NCBI GenBank assembly: GCA_045590755.1
Contig: JAZNRP010000030.1
Location: forward strand, 1 to 28,950
From: SIG565 sp045590755
GTDB lineage: Bacteria > Bacillota > Clostridia > Oscillospirales > Acutalibacteraceae
DNA: 28,950 nucleotides
Direction of reading: 5' to 3'
The notes below the pieces were generated by a model that saw only the letters and a program-made list of their open reading frames with translations, did not search any database and was not told where the DNA came from. Shown in pieces: positions 1-7,240 of this stretch (positions within the stretch are counted from its first letter, which is position 1; the number at the start of each line of letters is the position of its first letter). Position numbers and translations under genes: made by a program.

Positions 1-52
1 GCTTTTCCTCTTTGCTGTGGGTAATATTTATTCCGCCTTTTGGTCTTCCCAT
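1..52 (-). CDS. 5' end of a leftward gene, possibly an IS3-type transposase OrfA/HTH protein (partial)
   Basis: An ATG at 52 reads leftward off the window edge and gives only 17 residues, beginning MGRPKGGINITHSKEEK. A clear Shine-Dalgarno (AGGAG, about 62-66) lies 9 bases upstream, so translation here is believable. The MGRPKGG...SKEEK opening resembles the basic N-terminus of helix-turn-helix proteins of the IS3 OrfA type, but 17 residues cannot establish a family. It is separated from the SulP transporter gene by a strong leftward terminator, so it is a distinct transcription unit. It could equally be another small DNA-binding protein. Confidence 0.4.
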   Translation of the reverse strand, partial: MGRPKGGINITHSKEEK

Positions 53-82
53 TACGATCAACTCCTTCCTTTTATCTTAACA

Positions 83-130
83 TAAAAAATAGTGATGGTA
101 GACACTCTTTTTAGTGTCTACCATCACTAT
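83..130 (-). terminator. Intrinsic terminator of the SulP transporter gene
   Basis: A perfect inverted repeat pairs 89-106 with 113-130 (18 bp) around a six-base loop. On the minus strand it is followed by a run of T (84-88). It lies 20 bases after the stop codon of the transporter gene. Confidence 0.88.
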
Positions 131-150
131 ATCACTTCACCGTTTTATGT

Positions 151-1431
151 TTAGTTAGCTTTTTTAACTTTTTTTAAAACCAAAAGAATAAGCAAGTGTA
201 AAATCATACCGACGGCAATGGCTACCACCAAATCGAAAATTACCGTGAGTAAAAAGGTTAAAATCATTATAAAAATATCGGTTTTGGGAGCCGTTTTTAC
301 GATATGCAAAAATTCGCGCCACTCACTCATATTATATGCCACAACAAATAGAATTGCGGCAATTGTTGGCATAGGTATAAGACCTGCGTATGGCATAATA
401 AACAGCACAACCAGCAATAGCACTACCGCGTGTACCATGCCTGCAACGGGGGTTCTGCCTCCGTTTTTTGCATTAGCCGCAGTTCTGGCAATAGCCCCTG
501 TAGCTGGTATACCACCAAACAGTACAGAAGCCATATTTCCGACACCCTGTGCTACAAGTTCAGCATTAGGGTTATGTTTGGAATTCACCATACCGTCAGC
601 GACAACACATGAAAGCAGTGATTCAATAGCGGCTAAAACTGCTATTGTTACAGCATCCGGCAGTACCGCAATAAATCCATTAACCGTTAAACTAACATCA
701 CCAAGCACAAATTTCGGCAACCCTGACGGTATACTGTATAGTTCCCCAATTGTATATACGCCATTATCAAAAAAAGGAATAAATTTAACAACCAACGCAC
801 CTATAATTACCGCAACTAACGACGGCGGTATCTTCTTTTCAAACTTAGGATAAATTATAAGTAACGCAAGAGAAACCACACCTATTATTAACGCTTCAAG
901 GCTTACAGTTGAAATGGCTTTTACATTTTCGGTTATTTTTTCCAGAGTTTCTATAGGCTTAACACCTGCTGAATAGGTAATACCCAAAAAATCTTTTATT
1001 TGACCGATAAAAATTGTAACCGCAATACCTGCAGTAAAGCCTATTGTAATTGTTTTTGGTACAAATTTAATTAAGGTGCCGAGCTTGAAGACACCCATAA
1101 GTATTAAAATTACACCTGCTAAAAGGGTTGCGCAGATAAGTCCCGACATACCGCGCGTCGCCACAATTCCTGCAACAACTGTAGCAAAAGCCGCCGTGGG
1201 TCCTGCAATTTGCACACTGCTTCCGCCAAGGAAAGAGACAATAAATCCTGCAAAAATCGCGGTATAGACACCGCAAACGGGCTCTACACCCGAAGCCAAT
1301 GCCAAAGCAATAGACAGCGGTAGAGCAATAATCGCAACAATAATACCCGCAATTAAATCCTTTATCAACTGTTCTTTTGAATATTCCTTCATACAACCTA
1401 AAAATTTAGGTTTCAAATAAAATTCTTTCAT
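151..1431 (-). CDS. SulP-family inorganic anion transporter, STAS-less
   Basis: This is a multi-pass membrane protein of 426 residues that likely imports an anion such as sulfate or bicarbonate; the substrate cannot be read from sequence. The N-terminal SulP signature is present (GGSSVQIAGPTAAF, after a first hydrophobic block beginning LIAGIIVAIIALPLSIALA), followed by about ten to twelve hydrophobic segments. The chain stops right after the last membrane helix with KKVKKAN, so the C-terminal cytoplasmic STAS domain of typical SulP proteins (around 500-570 residues) is absent. I chose the ATG at 1431 because AGGTGA lies just upstream and the promoter (-10 at 1469-1474) would start RNA near 1462, which excludes the longer reading from 1488. 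It is a single-gene unit with its own promoter and terminator. Confidence 0.85.
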   Translation of the reverse strand: MKEFYLKPKFLGCMKEYSKEQLIKDLIAGIIVAIIALPLSIALALASGVEPVCGVYTAIFAGFIVSFLGGSSVQIAGPTAAFATVVAGIVATRGMSGLICATLLAGVILILMGVFKLGTLIKFVPKTITIGFTAGIAVTIFIGQIKDFLGITYSAGVKPIETLEKITENVKAISTVSLEALIIGVVSLALLIIYPKFEKKIPPSLVAVIIGALVVKFIPFFDNGVYTIGELYSIPSGLPKFVLGDVSLTVNGFIAVLPDAVTIAVLAAIESLLSCVVADGMVNSKHNPNAELVAQGVGNMASVLFGGIPATGAIARTAANAKNGGRTPVAGMVHAVVLLLVVLFIMPYAGLIPMPTIAAILFVVAYNMSEWREFLHIVKTAPKTDIFIMILTFLLTVIFDLVVAIAVGMILHLLILLVLKKVKKAN

Positions 1432-1468
1432 AACATCACCTGAAAATAAACTGACAATCTTATCATTG

Positions 1469-1498
1469 ATTATACCACAAAATTCCATTCAAGTCCAA
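1469..1498 (-). promoter_or_regulatory. Sigma-A promoter of the SulP gene (extended -10)
   Basis: On the minus strand TGGTATAAT gives a perfect -10 (1469-1474) with the TGn extension. A -35-like TTGGAC (1493-1498) lies 18 bases upstream. The expected start near 1462 gives a leader of about 30 bases ahead of the ATG at 1431. Confidence 0.7.
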
Positions 1499-1510
1499 TA
1501 AACTTTATTA

Positions 1511-1546
1511 AACAAAAAATAAGAGTTAGTCCAATTGGACTAACTC
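1511..1546 (-). terminator. Terminator of tRNA-Leu
   Basis: A 24-base perfect palindrome occupies 1523-1546. On the minus strand it is followed by a T-rich stretch (1514-1520). It begins eight bases after the CCA end of the tRNA gene. Confidence 0.85.
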
Positions 1547-1553
1547 TCAATTT

Positions 1554-1637
1554 TGGTGCGAGTGACGGGACTTGAACCCGTACGCCATGAGCACACGCCC
1601 CTCAAACGTGCCTGTCTGCCAGTTCCAGCACACTCGC
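1554..1637 (-). tRNA. tRNA-Leu (anticodon GAG), CCA encoded
   Basis: On the minus strand the acceptor arms GCGAGTG and CACTCGC pair fully, followed by ACCA. The anticodon stem CACGT/GCGTG holds the loop TTGAGGG, so the anticodon is GAG, reading CTC and CTT. The long variable arm expected of a class II tRNA is present, and the T-arm loop is GTTCAAGTC. The length is 84 bases including the encoded CCA. Confidence 0.96.
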
Positions 1638-1651
1638 ATACAACGCTGATT

Positions 1652-1680
1652 ATTATATCATTAATAATTCGCGTTGTCAA
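1652..1680 (-). promoter_or_regulatory. Consensus sigma-A promoter of tRNA-Leu
   Basis: On the minus strand TTGACA (1675-1680) and TATAAT (1652-1657) are separated by 17 bases, a full match to the vegetative consensus. A six-base inverted repeat (CAACGC 1641-1646, GCGTTG 1671-1676) brackets the core and may be chance. Confidence 0.92.
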
Positions 1681-1704
1681 CAATAATTTTTAAATTTTTA
1701 AAAT

Positions 1705-3240
1705 TTATTTTATAGGTATCAGCAGGGCTTTACTACACTTCATTTCCGGAGTTTCTACCGAGTTGATTTCAGATATTTCATCGGGAGAGCTATTAAATTT
1801 ACGGGCGATGTCCCAGATGCGTTCCCCTGCATCTGCAAAATAAATAACCATTGCGCTATTTGAATTTGATTTTTTGATACAGTTTTCGCTAACTGTGATG
1901 TCATTTACAACATTTATTTTTGAAATATTATAAATACAGGAATTAAGCTGTAGCTCGGCAGAAATCTCAATGTTGCAATTATCTATTATTGTATAACCTA
2001 TATTCTTTACCTTAACAGAAGAATTACTGCGCATTTGCGGTTTAGCACCGATTGCCGCTGTCTTACAGTCAAAATCAACGCTTCGCTCAATATAAATAGG
2101 ATTACTGTCACTGTCGTAAGCCAGTATATAAACACCCATATTTCCTGTTACACACAGTTCTTCGTTGTCAATACGGCTTGATATAATTTGTGTGTCTGCC
2201 CACAAATCAATAACCGTTCCCACCGTTCCCGATGTAATTTCTACATTTCTTTTACAAACAAAGCTTTCATTTACAGTTTTGAAAATCTTCTCTATCATAA
2301 TTTCCTTTGATGCAATTTCAGTTTCATATTTGGTTGAAAAGGCGTCGTACACGACAGGTAAATCGTTATTACAGCAAGCCGTTGCCCTAAAGCGCAGCTT
2401 GCCGCACAGACTAAAGGTTCTGGCTTCCCCTGTAATTGATGTTCGGGATTTAATTTCTAATTGTGCTACTTCGCTTGTAACATCACATTCGCACTCATCA
2501 TTAATACCGTCTATTTCAATAATTTGGCTATAAGGAATAACCGTTCTGAAGGTCTGCGGACTTGATGTCTGTTCCCCACAGTAAAGCACAAACACCTTGA
2601 GTTCCCCTTTGCAAACCACCTTATTACTGATAATTTTACATTCAGAATTTGTCACAACCGCATCATATCTTAAAATATTCCTGATTGATGGCTGCCCATT
2701 GCCAAGCTCCAATTCTTCTTCAATAAGCATACATTTTTCAGTCATACCAATTGGCGTTGTTGCGGGTGCCGTACCCCTATTTATCACCACATTACCGCCG
2801 TCAATATCGGCAACAATCTCAGACGACTGCTTTTTAATAATTTTTACATTAATACCAATAGCGCCGTGTAATTCAACATTTCTTACATCGGTTGGACGGC
2901 AATTTATGTACTCTTCCCGTACGGTGCACACAGGTACACAGCCTATGGTTTCGCCGTCAAACTCAAAATTATGGCTAAAGGGTAATATATATTCATAGCT
3001 GCAAAGCTCATTTTTTGGTGTTACATACATAAGCAGTATATTTACATTTCCTTCAACCGACAGAATTTGTCCGTTAATTGAAGATGCTGCCACCCTTGGT
3101 GTTGCCCTACACTTTAACACCTTTTCTATCTCGGGGTAATATTCAGGTACTGCCAAATCCAGCTCAACACTATGCTCTGCCGACTGATTAAAAAATTCAT
3201 TATTTACAGACATTTCCTGCTTTAAAACTCTTAAATTCAT
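1705..3240 (-). CDS. sipL: SPOCS (DUF3794) and LysM spore-coat morphogenetic protein, SipL-like
   Basis: This 511-residue protein has repeated beta-rich SPOCS/DUF3794-type segments over about residues 1-450 and a C-terminal LysM domain (about 463-511; AGERIWDIARKFNS...ALLIPIK). That architecture and length match Clostridioides difficile SipL, whose LysM domain binds the coat ATPase SpoIVA; the partner here is inferred from the family. No signal peptide or membrane segment is visible, as expected for a mother-cell protein. The start at 3240 has AAGGAG seven bases upstream. It lies just downstream of the spoVM terminator, with its own sigma-E-like promoter between. No GC-rich terminator follows the stop codon, only an AT-rich stretch before the tRNA-Leu promoter. 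A different SPOCS/LysM paralogue is the main alternative. Confidence 0.82.
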   Translation of the reverse strand: MNLRVLKQEMSVNNEFFNQSAEHSVELDLAVPEYYPEIEKVLKCRATPRVAASSINGQILSVEGNVNILLMYVTPKNELCSYEYILPFSHNFEFDGETIGCVPVCTVREEYINCRPTDVRNVELHGAIGINVKIIKKQSSEIVADIDGGNVVINRGTAPATTPIGMTEKCMLIEEELELGNGQPSIRNILRYDAVVTNSECKIISNKVVCKGELKVFVLYCGEQTSSPQTFRTVIPYSQIIEIDGINDECECDVTSEVAQLEIKSRTSITGEARTFSLCGKLRFRATACCNNDLPVVYDAFSTKYETEIASKEIMIEKIFKTVNESFVCKRNVEITSGTVGTVIDLWADTQIISSRIDNEELCVTGNMGVYILAYDSDSNPIYIERSVDFDCKTAAIGAKPQMRSNSSVKVKNIGYTIIDNCNIEISAELQLNSCIYNISKINVVNDITVSENCIKKSNSNSAMVIYFADAGERIWDIARKFNSSPDEISEINSVETPEMKCSKALLIPIK

Positions 3241-3273
3241 AATTTTATCTCCTTATTTCAGTTTTTTAATACA

Positions 3274-3302
3274 GTTATATTACCTTTCCTTTAATAATAT
3301 GC
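3274..3302 (-). promoter_or_regulatory. Candidate sigma-E promoter of sipL
   Basis: On the minus strand GCATATT (3296-3302) matches the B. subtilis sigma-E -35 consensus KMATATT at all positions. After a 14-base spacer, AATATAAC (3274-3281) matches five of eight positions of CATACAHT. No vegetative promoter of similar quality is seen here. Mother-cell expression of sipL would fit. Confidence 0.45.
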
Positions 3303-3345
3303 AAAACAAATCGGCGGTATAACCGTAAAAGTTATACCGCCGATT
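3302..3345 (-). terminator. Terminator after spoVM, end of the long operon
   Basis: A perfect 15-bp stem pairs 3309-3323 with 3331-3345 around a seven-base loop. On the minus strand it is followed by TGTTTTGC, a moderate T tract. It starts five bases past the spoVM stop codon. Confidence 0.8.
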
Positions 3346-3350
3346 ATGTA

Positions 3351-3434
3351 CTAAATATTTTCTTTTTTAATTCCAAATATCATTCTTAAAAATCCGCTTA
3401 AAAATTTAGGACTTCTTACCAGTACTATCTTCAT
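3351..3434 (-). CDS. spoVM: SpoVM, stage V sporulation protein M (27 residues)
   Basis: The predicted peptide is 27 residues and contains SPKFLSGFLRMIFGIKK, aligning without gaps to B. subtilis SpoVM (LPKFLGGIVRAMLGSFRK). Pro9, which shapes the SpoVM helix for recognising the curved forespore membrane, is at the same position, and the C-terminal half is an amphipathic helix with basic residues. In the family this peptide sits on the outer forespore membrane and anchors SpoIVA, the coat basement ATPase. GGAGG lies seven bases ahead of the ATG and a terminator follows at once. spoVM also closes the equivalent gene row in B. subtilis, which strongly supports the call. Small size explains why simple ORF finding would miss it. 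Confidence 0.9.
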   Translation of the reverse strand: MKIVLVRSPKFLSGFLRMIFGIKKENI

Positions 3435-3449
3435 AAAGCAACCTCCGCA

Positions 3450-3605
3450 TCAGTTTCTGGAACATATAACACCAAGCCAGATTACAGCAACCGCCAAGAC
3501 GGCTATTATGCATCTTTGCGGTGCAAATGATGCCACCAAAAGACCTACTCCGAAGGCAACCAAATACACATATTTCCGTTTGTTTGCGCTACACCGTCTT
3601 CTCAT
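3450..3605 (-). CDS. Small membrane protein of 51 residues between rsgA and spoVM, function unknown
   Basis: The ORF starts at an ATG with GGGAG seven bases upstream and ends 15 bases before spoVM. The protein has a strongly basic N-terminus (MRRRCSANKRK), then two short hydrophobic stretches (about residues 13-27 and 33-48) split by APQRC, and ends CSRN. It may form a hairpin in the membrane with the basic N-terminus inside. Three cysteines (5, 32, 48) are notable. I do not recognise a family. It occupies the place of rpe and thiN in the B. subtilis row, and its position beside spoVM suggests, without proving, a sporulation link. Confidence 0.65.
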   Translation of the reverse strand: MRRRCSANKRKYVYLVAFGVGLLVASFAPQRCIIAVLAVAVIWLGVICSRN

Positions 3606-3676
3606 GCCACATCTCCCAACATAAAGTCAAGTCTTGGTAATAACAGTATACACAAACTTAGTAAAAAGGTTACAAA

Positions 3677-4558
3677 TTATTTTTTTGTTTGCCAAACCTT
3701 TAAATCTTTAAGCTCGTTATATAGTGAGATATAGCTTTCGTGACGAAAAACTGGTATCGCGCCCTTTTTTACCGCTTCACACACAGCACAGCCCTTTTCC
3801 CCCGTATGAGAGCAACCAGTAAACCTACAACTGCCCAAAAATTCATTAAATTCAGGGAAGCAGTTTTCAAGATTTTCCTTAAAGGAAAAATCTGTTTTAT
3901 CAATCTCTAATGATGAAAAGCCGGGAGTGTCTGCGACAAAACCACCGCTTGACAGCCGATAAAGCTGCGAGTGCCGAGTTGTATGCCTTCCGCGACCAAG
4001 CTTCTGACTGATTTCACCAACCGCTAAATTTAGTTTTGGAAAAAGCGAATTGAGTATACTTGATTTTCCGACTCCCGAGTTTCCCGTAAGCACCGTGATG
4101 CCGTCGAGCATTTCGTTTTTGAGTTCACTAATGCCGTCGCCCGTCTCGGTAGATGTCACAAACACCTTGTAGCCTACCGATTTATAAAGCTCAATCCATT
4201 CGGTAAAGTCGCCCAAATCACTCTTATTAAACACGAGAATTGGCTCAATACCATTATGCTCACAGATAACGGTTAAGGTATCTATTATTAAATTATTTGG
4301 TGCGGGCGTACAAAAGGACGACACAATTATCACCCTGTCAATATTGGCGACGGGTGGTCGCACCAAGGCATTTTTTCGCGGCATAATTTCAGTAATTATA
4401 CCGTGTGTTTCATCTGTAGTATCAAAGGCTACGACATCACCAATCAGCGGAGAGATGCCTTCATTTCTGAAGGCACCCTTTGCTTTACATTCGTATATTT
4501 TCTCTTCACTTTTTACATAATAGAAGCCCGATAAGGCTTTAACAATAATTCCTTGCAT
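3677..4558 (-). CDS. rsgA: Ribosome small subunit GTPase RsgA
   Basis: RsgA (YloQ/CpgA) is a circularly permuted GTPase that helps late 30S subunit maturation. The 293-residue protein has an N-terminal OB fold, then GTPase motifs in permuted order: G4 NKSD (111-114), G1 GNSGVGKS (159-166) and G3 DTPG (210-213). A C-terminal zinc motif follows (C244, C249, H251, C257). The ATG at 4558 is preferred over the GTG six bases upstream because AAAGG then has proper spacing. It starts nine bases after the prkC stop; in B. subtilis the same kinase, PrkC, phosphorylates CpgA, so the pairing makes functional sense. Confidence 0.96.
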   Translation of the reverse strand: MQGIIVKALSGFYYVKSEEKIYECKAKGAFRNEGISPLIGDVVAFDTTDETHGIITEIMPRKNALVRPPVANIDRVIIVSSFCTPAPNNLIIDTLTVICEHNGIEPILVFNKSDLGDFTEWIELYKSVGYKVFVTSTETGDGISELKNEMLDGITVLTGNSGVGKSSILNSLFPKLNLAVGEISQKLGRGRHTTRHSQLYRLSSGGFVADTPGFSSLEIDKTDFSFKENLENCFPEFNEFLGSCRFTGCSHTGEKGCAVCEAVKKGAIPVFRHESYISLYNELKDLKVWQTKK

Positions 4559-4567
4559 AAACACCCT

Positions 4568-6478
4568 TTATGATATCACAGAGTAAGTTCCGTCTGCAAA
4601 ATTAATTTGTATTTTCTGATAAAGTGTATATTCTGTTGAATCCGCCGTTTTTATATATAGCTCGGCGTAATCAGTTTTCTTGGTGCTTGAAATACCTGTA
4701 AACTTAACTGTTGTTTGACCTGCTGCAATCTGTGTTATTTCCTTTTCGGTTTTATTATCAATCTTAAGCACAATAGCGGTTACTCCATCGGGTAGCGGAA
4801 TTTCTAAATCGGTTTGATAGCGTGTTTTACCTGAGCTAATCATTAAATCTACCTTTGTACCCTTTGTAACCTGTTTACCCTTTTCGTATTCGGGTGTCTG
4901 AGCTACAACATACCCCTTAGGAACATTTTGGTCGCCTGTATTATCAACCTCTATAATGTCGCCTATAATAAGACCTGCTTTTTGAATACTTTCCTTTGCA
5001 TCCTTCTCGTTCATACCGATAAGGTTTGGTAAATCAACATTAATTGTAGGTGCGCCGCTGCTTATATAAAGCGTTACTTCACTGCCTTCGGCTACTTCGC
5101 TACCTGCGGCAGGAGAAGTTGATATAGCAAGACCTGATGAAATTTTGTCGTCTTCCTTAAGCTCCACAATTACTTTAAAGCCGTGCATATTTTCAAGAAT
5201 TTTCTTAGCGTTAAGCTCGGTTTCGCCCTTAACATCGGGTATCTTTTTCTGCACCTTTCCGTTGCTAACATAAAGCATAATTGTGGCGCCGTTTTTAATA
5301 GGTCTATCCTTAGGAATACTCTGGTCATAAACAACGCCCTTATCATATTCGGCGTTACTTACCCATTCATAACTGATATTAAAGGTTGAAGTCAGATACT
5401 CATCCCCCTCAACCTGATAATAGGTCATTCCAACAAAATCGGGACAGTTGATTTCACCCGTCTTTTTGAATATCTTGGGAAGAAAAATAGCAAGTAACAC
5501 AACTATTGCCGCAACAAAGGTAACCGCAACACCTGCAAGTATCGGAATTACGGGAGATTTCGCATTTTCTTCTGTTTCTGCGTTTTTCTCTATATCTACA
5601 AATTTTGTTGGTGAATCGTCAACAAAATATGTGAAATCAAATGTTATTGCGGGGTCCTTTTTAAACCTTTCAAGGTCGCACAACATTTCTGATGACGATT
5701 TATAGCGGTTAACAGTATTTTTCTGCATAGCATGCATCGTAATCTGCTCAACACCCATAGGAATTGACCCGTTAATTTCAGTTGGCAGCTGCGGGTCCTT
5801 TTGCAGTTGCATTATGGCTACAGATACCGCACTGTCAGCCTGAAACGGCAGACGGCCTGTAAGCATTTCATAAAGAATTACACCAACAGAATAAATATCG
5901 GTACGCTCATCCGTTGTTTCTCCGCGTGCCTGTTCAGGACTTATATAATGCACAGAGCCAATTGCCTTATCTGTCATAGTTTTCTGTTCGCTACGGGCAA
6001 AACGGGCAATGCCGAAATCGGTAACCTTAATTGTGCCGTCGGGCAAAAGCATAATATTCTGTGGTTTGACATCGCGGTGAACTATACCGCGGTCGTGAGC
6101 GTGCTGAAGTCCGCGTAAAATTTGTATAGTATAATAAACCGCATCCTTCCAGCTCAAAGAGCCTTCGCGTTCAATAAATTCCTTAAGCGTTATACCTTCA
6201 ATATATTCCATTACGATATACTGAATTAGGTCGCCAAAGCTAACATCGTAAATTTTTACGATATTGGGATGAGAAAGTAAAGATATAGCCTTGCTTTCAT
6301 TTTTAAAACGATTTAAAAATTCTTCATTGGTTGCATATTCCTTACGAAGTATTTTAATGGCAACCGTTCTGTTTTCAACATTATCGTAGGCCTTATATAC
6401 TACGGCCATACCGCCAATGCCTAAAATCTCGCGTATTTCATATCGGCCATCAAGTCTTTTTCCGACAAATCTATCCAT
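4568..6478 (-). CDS. prkC: Ser/Thr protein kinase with three PASTA domains
   Basis: This is a membrane eukaryotic-like kinase of 636 residues. The cytoplasmic kinase domain (about 1-275) has the glycine loop GIGGMA, Lys42 (VAIK), catalytic HRD 134-136 and DFG 154-156, and the GSVHYISPEQ activation segment. One transmembrane helix lies at about 309-333. Three extracellular PASTA repeats (about 343-407, 410-475, 479-550) would sense muropeptides or lipid II in this family. A further beta-rich tail of some 85 residues follows and resembles the extra C-terminal domain of PrkC. Spore germination in response to peptidoglycan fragments is a known PrkC role, relevant in a spore former. It is paired with its phosphatase gene 30 bases upstream. 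Confidence 0.95.
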   Translation of the reverse strand: MDRFVGKRLDGRYEIREILGIGGMAVVYKAYDNVENRTVAIKILRKEYATNEEFLNRFKNESKAISLLSHPNIVKIYDVSFGDLIQYIVMEYIEGITLKEFIEREGSLSWKDAVYYTIQILRGLQHAHDRGIVHRDVKPQNIMLLPDGTIKVTDFGIARFARSEQKTMTDKAIGSVHYISPEQARGETTDERTDIYSVGVILYEMLTGRLPFQADSAVSVAIMQLQKDPQLPTEINGSIPMGVEQITMHAMQKNTVNRYKSSSEMLCDLERFKKDPAITFDFTYFVDDSPTKFVDIEKNAETEENAKSPVIPILAGVAVTFVAAIVVLLAIFLPKIFKKTGEINCPDFVGMTYYQVEGDEYLTSTFNISYEWVSNAEYDKGVVYDQSIPKDRPIKNGATIMLYVSNGKVQKKIPDVKGETELNAKKILENMHGFKVIVELKEDDKISSGLAISTSPAAGSEVAEGSEVTLYISSGAPTINVDLPNLIGMNEKDAKESIQKAGLIIGDIIEVDNTGDQNVPKGYVVAQTPEYEKGKQVTKGTKVDLMISSGKTRYQTDLEIPLPDGVTAIVLKIDNKTEKEITQIAAGQTTVKFTGISSTKKTDYAELYIKTADSTEYTLYQKIQINFADGTYSVIS

Positions 6479-6508
6479 AATAACACCTATCCATTCCTTT
6501 AAATATCA

Positions 6509-7237
6509 TCAGTTACAAGAAGCACATATAACTGTTATATTATCGTTACTATTATTTGCATTTGCTGATTCAATTAGCCTATCAGGTACAATATCAAGCG
6601 AATTATCTTTAATCGCTTTGGCTATAACAACCTCCGACAGTGTATTAATAAGGCCATCGGTACAGACAAGCAAAATTTTATCGGTTAAATCTACTTCGGT
6701 AAAATCGGCAACGATATCTTCCTTAGCTCCTACTGCCCTTGTAATAACATTTTTTCTGGGATGAAGCTTGGCGCCTTCCTTAGTAATATGGCCGCCTTCT
6801 ATCAAATCCTGAACAACCGAATGGTCTCGGGTAATCTGCACTAAGGCTTCATTTTCGTAAGTATATGCCCTACTGTCACCCACATGGCATATATAAGCCG
6901 TTTTTTCCTTTATTAAGGACACAACTGCCGTAGTTCCCATTCCCTTGTAATTATCGTTACTTTTTTGCAGTGAAAATATTTCAAAGTTTGCAGTTTCGAT
7001 TGCCGAGCGCAATAAATTTTCTATTGATAAAGAATTTAACTGATAATTGTATGCATTCTTCACATAATCGGTAATAATATTTACCGCCATTTCACTGGCG
7101 ACATTTCCGGCATTTGCACCACCCATACCGTCACAAACAACCGATAAAACCGATTTTTCATCCAAAACGGTGTTCTTGAATGCATCCTGATTAGTAAGTC
7201 TTACCGTACCAATATCAGTAGCACCGTAAATCTTCAA
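6509..7237 (-). CDS. prpC: PP2C-type Ser/Thr phosphatase PrpC
   Basis: This soluble PPM/PP2C phosphatase of 242 residues removes phosphates placed by PrkC. Metal-binding and family motifs are present in order: NQD near the N-terminus, VCDGMGG, GTTAVV, HVGDSRAY, TDGL and SNDNIT at the end. The initiation codon is TTG at 7237, three bases after the rlmN stop; GGGGGA lies about seven bases upstream. An ATG slightly upstream is in another frame. Length and domain boundaries are normal for bacterial stand-alone PP2C enzymes. Confidence 0.95.
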   Translation of the reverse strand: MKIYGATDIGTVRLTNQDAFKNTVLDEKSVLSVVCDGMGGANAGNVASEMAVNIITDYVKNAYNYQLNSLSIENLLRSAIETANFEIFSLQKSNDNYKGMGTTAVVSLIKEKTAYICHVGDSRAYTYENEALVQITRDHSVVQDLIEGGHITKEGAKLHPRKNVITRAVGAKEDIVADFTEVDLTDKILLVCTDGLINTLSEVVIAKAIKDNSLDIVPDRLIESANANNSNDNITVICASCN

Positions 7238-7240
7238 CTG

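Noticed and set aside
218..853. Rightward ORF of 211 residues
   Set aside because: It is the antisense shadow of the SulP gene, with no promoter or Shine-Dalgarno and low-complexity composition.
2165..2998. Rightward ORFs antisense to sipL
   Set aside because: No ribosome-binding sites; the sipL frame has domain support throughout.
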